Shown here: piece by piece, positions 42,939 to 52,475 of the stretch
How positions within the stretch are numbered: the stretch's first letter is position 1
Layout: each line of letters starts with the position of its first letter
DNA from: Hahella sp. HNIBRBA332
Lineage (GTDB): Bacteria; Pseudomonadota; Gammaproteobacteria; Pseudomonadales; Oleiphilaceae
Assembly (NCBI RefSeq): GCF_030719035.1
Contig: NZ_CP132203.1
Span: 5,846,501 to 5,910,500, forward strand
DNA length: 64,000 nucleotides
Direction: 5' to 3'
Made by a program: the position numbers and the translations under genes
Notes under the pieces: generated by a model
What the model was told of the DNA's origin: nothing
Seen by the model: only the letters and a program-made list of their open reading frames with translations
The model's database searches: none

Positions 42939-44255
42939 ATGAATCAGAAATTTGCAAAGGATTTTACCTGGGGCGTGGCGACCAGCGCGTACCAGATTGA
43001 AGGCGCCGCCAATGAAGGCGGCAGGGGGCCTTCCATCTGGGACACGTTCTCTCATACGCCGGGCAAGACGGTGAATGGCGAGACCGGCGACGTCGCCTGC
43101 GATCACTATCATCGCTACCAGGAAGATGTGGATCTTATTGCTGGATTGGGTGTGGACGCCTACCGTTTTTCCATCGCCTGGCCGCGGGTGCAGCCGGATG
43201 GCAAAGGCGCCTGGAATGAAGCCGGGTTCGATTTTTACAGCCGTCTTATCGATGCGCTGCTGGTCAAGGGCTTACAACCCTATGTCACCCTGTATCACTG
43301 GGATTTGCCACAGGCGCTGGAGGATGACGGCGGCTGGCGCAATCGCGACACCTGCCATCGGTTCGCCGACTATGCGGCGGAGTTTATGCGGCGTTACGGC
43401 GATTGCGTGAAAACGATTTCCACTCATAACGAGCCTTGGTGCACCGCCACGCTGGGGCACGCTACCGGCCAGTTCGCGCCGGGTTATCAGGATGAGGCGA
43501 TGGCCTACCAGGTTTCCCACCACCTGCTGTTGTCCCATGGCCTGGCCATGCAGGCTATGCGTGGGGTGAATGCGGAGACCCCGGTGGGCATCGTGCTCAA
43601 TCATACTCCCACGTATCCGGCCAATCCGGATTCGGAAGCCGATCGCCAACTGGCGCGTCTGGATGACGGAACCAACATTCGCTGGTACATGGACCCGATT
43701 TTCCGCGGCGCCTACCCCCAGGATGTGCTGGCGTATCTGGGAGACAAAGCGCCCAAGGTCACGGACGGCGATATGGAGACCATCCGCCAGCCGTTGGATT
43801 TCCTGGGCGTGAACTATTACACCCGCGGCTACTTCAGCCACGCCAATCCGCAAACCCCGGCGCCGGCGGCCATGGGAGTGACGGACATGGGCTGGGAAGT
43901 CTATCCGCAAGGTCTGGCGCAACATCTGGTGAGAATCACCCGCGACTACCTGCCGCCGCCGATTTACATCACTGAAAACGGCGCCGCCTTTCCCGATCGC
44001 ATGCAGGAAGGCGAAGTGCAGGACTTAGCGCGGATTCATTATCTGCAGACTCACCTGCAGGCGCTGCGTCAGGCCATGGAGTTGGGCGCGGACATTCGCG
44101 GCTATTTCTATTGGAGCCTGGCGGACAACTACGAATGGAATTGGGGTTACAGCAAGCGTTTCGGGCTGACCTACGTGGATTACGCCACCCAGCAGCGCAC
44201 GCTGAAAGCCAGCGGCCACTGGTATCGGGACTTTATTGCTCGTCAGCGCGCCTAG
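42939..44255 (+). CDS. GH1 beta-glucosidase
   Basis: A 438-residue retaining beta-glycosidase of family 1, usual length, no signal peptide, hence cytoplasmic. The acid/base Glu is E165 in STHNEPW, the nucleophile E346 is in IYITENGAAF, and the substrate-site FTWGVATSAYQIEGA opens the protein. It would release glucose from imported cellobiose or related beta-glucosides. It lies inside the ABC operon between permease 2 and the ATPase gene, tying the importer to beta-glucoside use. Confidence 0.95.
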   Translation: MNQKFAKDFTWGVATSAYQIEGAANEGGRGPSIWDTFSHTPGKTVNGETGDVACDHYHRYQEDVDLIAGLGVDAYRFSIAWPRVQPDGKGAWNEAGFDFYSRLIDALLVKGLQPYVTLYHWDLPQALEDDGGWRNRDTCHRFADYAAEFMRRYGDCVKTISTHNEPWCTATLGHATGQFAPGYQDEAMAYQVSHHLLLSHGLAMQAMRGVNAETPVGIVLNHTPTYPANPDSEADRQLARLDDGTNIRWYMDPIFRGAYPQDVLAYLGDKAPKVTDGDMETIRQPLDFLGVNYYTRGYFSHANPQTPAPAAMGVTDMGWEVYPQGLAQHLVRITRDYLPPPIYITENGAAFPDRMQEGEVQDLARIHYLQTHLQALRQAMELGADIRGYFYWSLADNYEWNWGYSKRFGLTYVDYATQQRTLKASGHWYRDFIARQRA

Positions 44256-44307
44256 CTACGGCGGCGCAACTGAGTGAAACACTAACGCGGGACGAGGGGA
44301 GAATTGC

Positions 44308-45402
<1,095 letters not shown>

Positions 45403-45518
45403 GCCTGTTTCCGACGCGATTGCGGGGCCAGGGAACAGCCCGAAGTACGCAGAGAGCTTTGGGGGCGATTTGCGTATCGACGTGGCCTGATCGGCTCGTC
45501 TTGGCGACGGTTGTTAAT

Positions 45519-45536
45519 TTGGGAACAAATTGGGAA
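45519..45536. promoter_or_regulatory. Direct TTGGGAA half-sites
   Basis: TTGGGAA occurs at 45519-45525 and again at 45530-45536, 11 bp apart (one helical turn). The same half-site forms the arms of the near-palindrome at 45734-45749. They may be auxiliary binding sites of the second LacI regulator. Confidence 0.35.
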
Positions 45537-45733
45537 TCGTCGCCTTTCTTGTTTTCAGTTTCTGAAGAAATGTCTTTTATTGTCATAAAATATCAATTAT
45601 TTCAATAAGATGAATTATTGTTGCGGCTGTCTGGCGTAAGCGCTGCTTTGTCCTGTGTTGACAGAATGTTGCGTTTTAACGCCTTGGCTAAGCCGCTGCA
45701 GCCTTGACCCTGGTACCCCCCTGCAACATGATT

Positions 45734-45749
45734 TTGGGGACGTTCCCAA
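45734..45749. promoter_or_regulatory. Probable operator of second LacI regulator
   Basis: TTGGGGACGTTCCCAA is a 16-bp palindrome broken by a single base pair, with a central CG as LacI-family sites require. It lies 15 bp before the LacI start codon, suggesting autoregulation and possibly control of the whole downstream operon. Confidence 0.5.
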
Positions 45750-45764
45750 CGGTAGAAGCCTGTC

Positions 45765-46769
45765 ATGCCAACAATTATCGATGTATCGGAGCTGGCCCAT
45801 GTGTCGAAGTCCACGGTCAGCCGGGTGGTGTCAAACAAAGGGTCTGTGTCTCCCGCCGCCCGTAAGCGGGTGGAGGACGCCATTCGCAAGCTGGGCTACC
45901 GTCCCAATCACTTCGCACGGGGCCTGAAAAGTAATAAGTCCGACATTATCGGCGTGGTGGTGGTGAACCTCGCCAGCCCTTTCTATGCGCAGATGCTGAG
46001 CGGGGTGCAGGATTATATCTCCGGTTCCGACAAACATCTGGTGGTCACCAGCGGCTATGGCGACCTGGATCGGGAAGTCGCCGTCATCAATTCATTACTG
46101 GATCGCCGCTGCGACGGCCTGTTGCTGTACGTGGAGAACGAAGTGCCGTTGGAGCGTCTGGCTGGCGTGCATCCCGGCAATTATCCCATCGTGACCATGG
46201 GACGCATGTTGCCGGGCATTTCCAAATGGTCGGCGCGAGTGGACAACTTGCACGGCGGCTATATGGCGGCGCGTTATTTATTGGAGAAAGGGCACCGGCG
46301 CATCGCCCATCTGATGGGGCCGGAGAGCTATCTTGACGCTCGCCTGCGGCGGGACGGCTTCCTGCGCGCCATGGCGGAACAAGGCCTGACCGAGCGCGAC
46401 TACCTGATTCTGTCCGGCCCCTATGAGGAGACGTTTGGCTATCAGGCGACCTTGCGGCTGTTGGACGGCGGCGCCCGTTTCACCGCCATTTGCGCTGGCG
46501 ATGACGACATGGCGGCGGGGGTATATCAAGCCCTGCGCGAACGCAGCGTCAGCGTGCCGGAGCAGATTTCGGTGGTGGGGTATGACGATAACTTTCACGC
46601 CAAATTAATGTGTCCCGCACTGACCACCGTCAGGCAGGACGTGATGGAGATGGGCGAAGCGGCGGTAAAACTGCTCATCGAACGCTTGGACAATCCAACC
46701 ATGGCGGAGAAACACATTGTGTTGGAGCCTAAGCTGATCGAACGAGACTCAGTGAGGGATCTGAACTGA
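45765..46769 (+). CDS. LacI-family regulator (second importer)
   Basis: A 334-residue LacI/GalR repressor. The helix-turn-helix is at the extreme N-terminus (TIIDVSELAHVSKSTVSRVVSNKG, cut here by position 3-25) with hinge ARGLKSNKSDIIGV, then the sugar-binding domain (AGDDDMAAGVYQAL, VVGYDDNFHAKLMCPALTTV). It is cotranscribed with the oligopeptide-type importer starting 40 bp downstream. It is only distantly similar to the LacI protein at 38377, so the two halves of the island are likely controlled separately. Confidence 0.92.
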   Translation: MPTIIDVSELAHVSKSTVSRVVSNKGSVSPAARKRVEDAIRKLGYRPNHFARGLKSNKSDIIGVVVVNLASPFYAQMLSGVQDYISGSDKHLVVTSGYGDLDREVAVINSLLDRRCDGLLLYVENEVPLERLAGVHPGNYPIVTMGRMLPGISKWSARVDNLHGGYMAARYLLEKGHRRIAHLMGPESYLDARLRRDGFLRAMAEQGLTERDYLILSGPYEETFGYQATLRLLDGGARFTAICAGDDDMAAGVYQALRERSVSVPEQISVVGYDDNFHAKLMCPALTTVRQDVMEMGEAAVKLLIERLDNPTMAEKHIVLEPKLIERDSVRDLN

Positions 46770-46809
46770 GTCGCGAGGGGGTCAACTTAAACAGGAAATG
46801 GGAAGGCGA

Positions 46810-48531
46810 ATGAAAGCGACGACAAAAATAAAAACGCGGTCTTTGATGGCTTGCCTGGCGCTGACGGCTTCGGTGCAGGCGGCGGAGGCGGATCAAAACA
46901 GGATTCACGGCGGTGAACTGGTGTTGGCTCCGACTCAGACCAACGCCCACGTGCGTAACTTCAACCCCTACAATTTCTCTGTCGGCGCTTTTTACGCTCA
47001 GGATTTCATCTACGAGCCCCTGTGGATATACAACATCGCCCATCCTGGCCAGGACTTTCCGCGCCTGGCCGTCTCCTTCGAGACCGCAGACGACCTGCGC
47101 TCCGTCACCTACCATCTGCGCCCTGGCGTAAAGTGGTCCGATGGCCAGGCATTCAGCGCTGACGATGTGGTCTTTACCTTCGAGCTGGCGAAGTCACACC
47201 CGGCTTTTCCGGTAGGTCTGGACATTCAGTCCGACAGCAACCCCAATGGGCTGATCGTCAGTATGGAGAAGGTCGACGACCTTACTTTTGTGGTGCGTCT
47301 CAGCAAACCCAGCGGGCTGGCGCACGAACATATCGGCGTTATGTACCCCTTGCCGCGCCATATCTGGAAAGATGTGCAGGACCCGACCACTTTCGCCAAT
47401 TCTGAGCCGGTGGCCACCGGGCCGTTTACCGAGGTGCGTTCTTTCAGCATGTCCCAGTTCAAAGTATGCCGAAACGAGAAATACTGGGACGCCGGTAAAC
47501 CTTATATCGACTGCCTCAAATTTCCCCAGTACTCCGGCAATGATCAGACCATGCTGGCGGCGCGGGCCGGCAAAATCGACTGGCTGGGGGACGGGATGTC
47601 GGATCCAGAAAGAACCTACGTCAACGGCGACAAGCACAACAAATACTGGTTTCCCGCCGGGGCCAACGCCAATTTACATTTGAACACCCACAAAGCGCCG
47701 TTCAACAGCTTGCCGTTCCGGCAGGCGTTCAGTATGGCGCTCAATCGCCGTTTTATTCTGGATGTGGCCACCTTCGGTTTGACGACGGAAACCCAATTTC
47801 CCATCGGCACCGGCGAACTGTACAAGGACTGGTATGACGCGCAGGCCCTGCAGCCCTATCGCTACCTGATGGAGTACAACCCCAAGCGCGCCAAGGCCTT
47901 GTTGGATGAGAACGGCTTCGTCGACCGCGATGGCGACGGCTGGCGCGACAACCCGGACGGTTCTCCCATTGAGTTTAAGCTGGCGGTGCCTTCCGGCTGG
48001 TCGGACTGGGTCAACACCATGATGACGGTGTCGGAAAACCTGCGCGACATTGGCGTCAACGCCCATCTCAGCACCCAGGACGAAAGCACCTGGTTTGCGG
48101 GAACCACCCAGGGCGATTTTGATGTTTACATCATGTGGACCAAACCTTCTGCGACGCCCCATGGAACCTACAGTCTGATGTTCGCCACGGATGGATTGGC
48201 GGAAGGCCGGCGACTGGAGCAGAACATGCATGGCATGGTTATCCCGGAGATCAATCAGGCGCTGGATCGGTTTGCGCAAACCCAGGACAGGGCGGAACAG
48301 AAAAAATGGCTGACGCAGGTGCACAAACAGGTGGCGGAGAAGTTGCCGGTCATCACCCTGTTCGCCAACCCGGATTGGTATCAGTACAACGACTCCCGCT
48401 TTCAGGGCTGGGTGACCCAGGACAATCCCTACGTGCGGCCCATGCTGCATTTGGGGGTGCCGGAGCGGGGCGTGCATGTGCTGAATCTGTCCCTACGTAA
48501 AGAAGCGGCGGCGCAAGTGGCGCGACAATAG
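46810..48531 (+). CDS. Oligosaccharide-type (SBP family 5) binding protein
   Basis: A 573-residue periplasmic receptor of the DppA/OppA superfamily, but its wording (VRNFNPYNF, DFIYEPLWIYN, VKWSDGQAFSADDVVFTFEL, VATGPFTEV, the end RPMLHLGVPERGVHVLNL) resembles chitin-oligosaccharide and cellobiose binding proteins of Vibrio and Thermotoga rather than peptide receptors. The signal peptide ends near SVQAAEA. Start 46810 (GGAAGG upstream) is preferred to 46798, whose AGGA is only one base away. A ligand of beta-linked oligosaccharides is inferred from the GH9 and LacI genes in the operon. Confidence 0.88.
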   Translation: MKATTKIKTRSLMACLALTASVQAAEADQNRIHGGELVLAPTQTNAHVRNFNPYNFSVGAFYAQDFIYEPLWIYNIAHPGQDFPRLAVSFETADDLRSVTYHLRPGVKWSDGQAFSADDVVFTFELAKSHPAFPVGLDIQSDSNPNGLIVSMEKVDDLTFVVRLSKPSGLAHEHIGVMYPLPRHIWKDVQDPTTFANSEPVATGPFTEVRSFSMSQFKVCRNEKYWDAGKPYIDCLKFPQYSGNDQTMLAARAGKIDWLGDGMSDPERTYVNGDKHNKYWFPAGANANLHLNTHKAPFNSLPFRQAFSMALNRRFILDVATFGLTTETQFPIGTGELYKDWYDAQALQPYRYLMEYNPKRAKALLDENGFVDRDGDGWRDNPDGSPIEFKLAVPSGWSDWVNTMMTVSENLRDIGVNAHLSTQDESTWFAGTTQGDFDVYIMWTKPSATPHGTYSLMFATDGLAEGRRLEQNMHGMVIPEINQALDRFAQTQDRAEQKKWLTQVHKQVAEKLPVITLFANPDWYQYNDSRFQGWVTQDNPYVRPMLHLGVPERGVHVLNLSLRKEAAAQVARQ

Positions 48532-48553
48532 CGTCCGTCAGGGAGATGTGCTG

Positions 48554-49540
48554 ATGCGCTTTATTCTGCGCCGTCTGGGGTTTTACTGCGCCGCCTTTGC
48601 GGTGGCGTTGACCCTCAATTTTTTTATCCCCCGCCTGATGCCGGGCGATCCGGCGGCGACGCTGTTTGTCAGCCTGCGCGGGCGCATGTCGCAGCAAAGC
48701 CTGGACGCCATGCGCGCCGCCTACGGGTTTGACGGCAGCCTATGGGATCAGTTCGTCGCCTATGTGTTCAGGCTGATGCATGGCGATCTGGGCGTCTCCA
48801 CCGTCAACTTTCCGCAGCCTGCTTCGGAAATGCTGTTATACGCCGCAGGCTGGACCTTGTTTTTAGTGGGCGTCGCGACCTTGTTGAGCTTTGCCGTGGG
48901 CATTGTATTCGGAATGCTGGCGGCCTGGCGGCGCGGTTCCTTCTTCGACACCCTGTTCACGCCGGTGAACGTGATGCTGAACGCTTTTACCCCGGCGGTG
49001 GTGGCGTTGCTCCTGCTGTACGGCTTCGCCCTGCAACTGGAATGGTTTCCTTTGGGACGGGCCTACGACATCGATCTGGAGCCGGGATGGAATATGGCCT
49101 TCATAGCCAGCGTCCTGTATCACAGCGTGCTGCCGCTGGCGTCCCTGGTGATCATCGCCATCGGCGGATGGCACCTGAGCATGCGCAATACCATGATCAA
49201 TCTGCTTAACGAAGACTACATCACCCTGGCGCGGGCCAAGGGGCTCAGCGGCCGCCGAATCCTGTTTCGCTACGCCGCCCGCAACGCCATGCTGCCGCAG
49301 ATTACTTCATTGGCGCTGACCTTCGGCTTTGTGCTGGGCGGCGCGCTGATCACGGAGGTGGTGTTCAACTATCCCGGATTGGGTAAGTTCACCCTCGCGG
49401 CGATTGAGAAACGAGACTACGCCTTCATTCAGGGCCAACTGCTGTTTCTAACTGTCACTGTGCTATTGGCGAACCTGATTGCGGATGTGCTGAATCTGCT
49501 GCTGGATCCCCGTTTGCGCGACAGGAGCGAATTAGCATGA
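48554..49540 (+). CDS. DppB-type ABC permease
   Basis: A 328-residue inner-membrane permease of the oligopeptide family. The hallmark N-terminus is FILRRLGFYCAAFAVALTLNFFIPRLMPGDPA and the EAA-like loop is LARAKGLSGRRILFRYAARNAMLP. The ATG at 48554 follows GGGAGA by 7 nt; the GTG at 48548 is less likely. It overlaps the next permease by 4 bp. Confidence 0.93.
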   Translation: MRFILRRLGFYCAAFAVALTLNFFIPRLMPGDPAATLFVSLRGRMSQQSLDAMRAAYGFDGSLWDQFVAYVFRLMHGDLGVSTVNFPQPASEMLLYAAGWTLFLVGVATLLSFAVGIVFGMLAAWRRGSFFDTLFTPVNVMLNAFTPAVVALLLLYGFALQLEWFPLGRAYDIDLEPGWNMAFIASVLYHSVLPLASLVIIAIGGWHLSMRNTMINLLNEDYITLARAKGLSGRRILFRYAARNAMLPQITSLALTFGFVLGGALITEVVFNYPGLGKFTLAAIEKRDYAFIQGQLLFLTVTVLLANLIADVLNLLLDPRLRDRSELA

Positions 49541-50502
49541 AACTGCATGAACTACAGGTCGAGCTGGGCTTGAATAAACCGCAGACAAATGGGCTGCTGC
49601 GTTGGGCGCCGGCGCCTCTACGCGTATTTCTGGCGGATAAGCGCGGCGTGGCGGGTCTGGCGATCCTGCTGTTGCTGACGGCGGCCGCCTTGGGTGCGCC
49701 TTGGTTGACGGAATTCCCTCCTGATCGTATGAGCGCCATGCCGCACTTGCCGCCGGACGGCGAGCATTGGCTGGGAACCACGCGCATGGGGAAGGATGTG
49801 TTCGCGCAGTTATTGTACGGCGCCCGAGCCAGTTTGACGGTGGGTTTGCTGGCCGGGGCGCTGGCGACCCTGATCGGCGTATTCGTGGGCATGTGCGCCG
49901 GTTATTTCGGCGGTCGCCTGGATGACGCCATCAGTTTCATCGTCAATGTGGCGCTGGTGATTCCCGCATTGCCGCTGATTATCGTCATCGCCAGCTTTGT
50001 CGACAGCGCCAGCCCCATGGTGATCGGGCTGGTGCTGGCGGCCACTGGCTGGGGCTGGACGGCCCGCATTATCCGGGCGCAGACCCTGCAAATCCGTCAT
50101 AAAGACTTCATCCTGGCCGCCCAATTGCTGAATGAGCCCTGGTGGCGCATTCTGGCGGCCCACATCCTGCCCAACATGCTGTCTCTGGTGGTGAGCGGCT
50201 TCGTGCTGACCACTATCTACGCCATTCTGGCGGAGGCGGGCCTGGAGTTTATCGGCCTGGGCGATCCCAGCGCGGTGACCTGGGGAACCATCCTGTTTTG
50301 GGGGCAGCAGAATTCTGCGCTGCAAGTCGGCGCCTGGTGGGAAATTCTGCCCGCCTGCTTCGCCATCATGCTGACCGGCGCGGCGCTGGTGTTGATCAAC
50401 TTCACGGTGGACGAGATCGCCAATCCGCTGCTGCGTAAACGGCGTGGGGAAAAAGCGGTCATCGCTTACCTGCGCAAGAAGGGACTGCCTGTCAATGACT
50501 GA
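49537..50502 (+). CDS. DppC-type ABC permease
   Basis: A 321-residue permease partner. Family features: a cytoplasmic start, one helix (VAGLAILLLLTAAALGAPWL), the periplasmic motif HWLGTTRMGKDVFAQLLYGAR and the loop LAAQLLNEPWWRILAAHILPN. ATGA overlap with the upstream permease and an 8-bp overlap with the downstream ATPase show tight coupling. Confidence 0.93.
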   Translation: MKLHELQVELGLNKPQTNGLLRWAPAPLRVFLADKRGVAGLAILLLLTAAALGAPWLTEFPPDRMSAMPHLPPDGEHWLGTTRMGKDVFAQLLYGARASLTVGLLAGALATLIGVFVGMCAGYFGGRLDDAISFIVNVALVIPALPLIIVIASFVDSASPMVIGLVLAATGWGWTARIIRAQTLQIRHKDFILAAQLLNEPWWRILAAHILPNMLSLVVSGFVLTTIYAILAEAGLEFIGLGDPSAVTWGTILFWGQQNSALQVGAWWEILPACFAIMLTGAALVLINFTVDEIANPLLRKRRGEKAVIAYLRKKGLPVND

Positions 50503-51493
50503 CGCCTTATTGAGCATCCGCAATCTTTGTGTGGATTACCTGACGGACGCCGGCGTCGCCCGCGCCGTGGACGATATCAGCTTCGACATCCGTGCGGGGG
50601 AGGTATTCGGTCTGGCTGGGGAGTCCGGTTGCGGCAAGAGCACCACTGCTTTCGCTATCGCCAGATTGATCCGCATGCCGGGCTTCGTGTCCGATGGCGA
50701 AGTGCTGTTCGAAGGACAGGACGTGCTGCGCATGGACGCAAAACGGCTGCGGGCGTTTCGCTGGGCGCAGACCAGCGTTGTCCTGCAGAGCGCCATGAAC
50801 GCCCTGAACCCGGTGATACGGGTGTCGGAACAGGTCTGCGACGCCATTCGCGCCCATCAGCGCGTGAGCCAGGATCAGGCGCGCGCGCGGACCAAGGAGC
50901 TGTTTGCCCTGGTGGGCATCGATCCCGGACGGTTAGACGATTATCCCCATCAATTCAGCGGCGGCATGCGGCAACGTATCTGTATCGCCATGGCGTTGGC
51001 GCTGCGGCCGCGGCTGATCATTATGGATGAACCGACCACGGCGTTGGATGTGGTGGTGCAGCGCGACATTATCGGCAAAATTTCCGCATTACAGCAGGCG
51101 TTTGGCTTCTCTGTGCTGTTTATCTCTCACGACCTGGGACTGATGCTGGAGTTTTGCGACCGCATCGGGGTCATGTACGCCGGTCGACTGGTGGAAGCGG
51201 GAACGGCGCAGCAGGTGGGAGAGCAACCGGCGCACCCTTATACACTAGCGCTGCTGCGCTCTTTCCCGTCATTGCACGGTCCTCGCAGACGCTTGCAGGG
51301 TATCCCCGGCGCGCCGCCGCGCCTGACGGAAACGATCGCGGGCTGCGCCTTTGCGCCCCGTTGCGAGAAAGCTGAGTCAGCCTGTCACACACAGGCGCAA
51401 ACGCTTGCTTCACTGGCGGCGGGACGCGTCGTCGCCTGCGCCAGAGTATCGCGCCCAGTTGTGACGACGATGCAAACGACGGAGGTCTCATGA
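50495..51493 (+). CDS. DppD-type ABC ATPase
   Basis: A 332-residue ATPase. Walker A is GESGCGKST, signature FSGGMRQRICIAMALA, Walker B LIIMDEPTTALD and switch His in LFISHDLG. The C-terminal oligopeptide/dipeptide transporter extension includes PGAPPRLTETIAGCAFAPRC with the cysteines that in this family can bind an Fe-S cluster. ATG 50495 follows AAGGGA and gives the usual start. Confidence 0.93.
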   Translation: MTDALLSIRNLCVDYLTDAGVARAVDDISFDIRAGEVFGLAGESGCGKSTTAFAIARLIRMPGFVSDGEVLFEGQDVLRMDAKRLRAFRWAQTSVVLQSAMNALNPVIRVSEQVCDAIRAHQRVSQDQARARTKELFALVGIDPGRLDDYPHQFSGGMRQRICIAMALALRPRLIIMDEPTTALDVVVQRDIIGKISALQQAFGFSVLFISHDLGLMLEFCDRIGVMYAGRLVEAGTAQQVGEQPAHPYTLALLRSFPSLHGPRRRLQGIPGAPPRLTETIAGCAFAPRCEKAESACHTQAQTLASLAAGRVVACARVSRPVVTTMQTTEVS

Positions 51494-52455
51494 CGTCAGA
51501 ATCCGCATTACTGCGCATGGAGAAGGTGTCCCTGGATTTTAAAACCGGGACCTGGGGGCGCAGATCTGTATTACGCGCCTTGCGCGAGGTCAGCCTGACC
51601 CTGCGACCAGGCAGAGCCCTGGCGTTGGTGGGCGAGTCAGGCAGCGGCAAAAGCACCTGCGCGCGTTTGCTGAGCGGGCTGCATCAGCCGACGCAAGGCG
51701 ACATCTATTGGCGCGGCGTGGATCTGGAGCAGCGTAAATCCAAAGAGATCGCCGCTTATCGTCGTAGCGTGCAAATGATCTTTCAAGACCCGTTCAGCTC
51801 TCTTAATCCGGCGTTATCCATCGGCTATCAGATTGAGCGGCCTTTGCTGGCCAACGGCATTGTCGACAACGCCGCCGAAGCCGCCCGACAAGCCCGGAAT
51901 TTGCTGGAGCGGGTCGGCTTGCATCCGGCCGAGGAAACCGCCGCAAAACGCCCTCATGAACTAAGCGGCGGCCAGCGTCAGCGGGTCGCCATCGCCAGAG
52001 CGCTGGCGGTGAAGCCGGAAGTGATATTGGCGGACGAACCCACTTCCATGCTGGATGTGTCAGTGCGCATCGGCATACTGAATCTGCTGTTGGATCTGAA
52101 GCAGGAACAGGGCATTGCGTTTCTGTTTATCACCCATGATCTGGCCTCTGCACGCTATTTCGCCGACGACATCGCTGTCTTATACGGCGGTTCTTTGGTG
52201 GAGCAGGGCGATAGCGACGCTATTACGCAGAACCCGCAGCATCCCTACACCCGGCTGCTGCTGAATTCCATTCCTGGCGCGAGCGTCGATCCGGCGTCTA
52301 TTCCGACGCAGACGGACGCGCCCCTGCGTCGGCCGGACGCGGAAGGTTGCCCCTTCGCCCACCGTTGCCCGCAGGCCATACCCGAATGCAGTAACGTCAC
52401 GCCCGCGTTGCGTCAGCTAACGGACACCCACGCCATTCGTTGTCATCTTTATTGA
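51490..52455 (+). CDS. DppF-type ABC ATPase
   Basis: A 321-residue ATPase. Walker A is GESGSGKST, signature LSGGQRQRVAIARALA, Walker B VILADEPTSMLD and switch His in LFITHDLA. The C-terminal extension carries CPFAHRCPQAIPEC. It overlaps the DppD-like gene by 4 bp and is followed after 20 bp by the GH9 gene. With the two permeases and the binding protein it makes a complete importer. Confidence 0.93.
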   Translation: MTSESALLRMEKVSLDFKTGTWGRRSVLRALREVSLTLRPGRALALVGESGSGKSTCARLLSGLHQPTQGDIYWRGVDLEQRKSKEIAAYRRSVQMIFQDPFSSLNPALSIGYQIERPLLANGIVDNAAEAARQARNLLERVGLHPAEETAAKRPHELSGGQRQRVAIARALAVKPEVILADEPTSMLDVSVRIGILNLLLDLKQEQGIAFLFITHDLASARYFADDIAVLYGGSLVEQGDSDAITQNPQHPYTRLLLNSIPGASVDPASIPTQTDAPLRRPDAEGCPFAHRCPQAIPECSNVTPALRQLTDTHAIRCHLY

Positions 52456-52475
52456 ACCCATTTCGGAACCCTTTT

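Larger units (their letters stand above)
45403..45764. other. Gene-free region before second LacI gene
   Basis: 362 bp separating the two transport operons. It contains two direct TTGGGAA half-sites (45519-45525, 45530-45536) and a 16-bp near-palindrome next to the LacI start (45734-45749). AT-rich DNA at 45575-45620 probably contains the promoter. No terminator with a clear stem and T-run was found after the ATPase gene. Confidence 0.45.
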
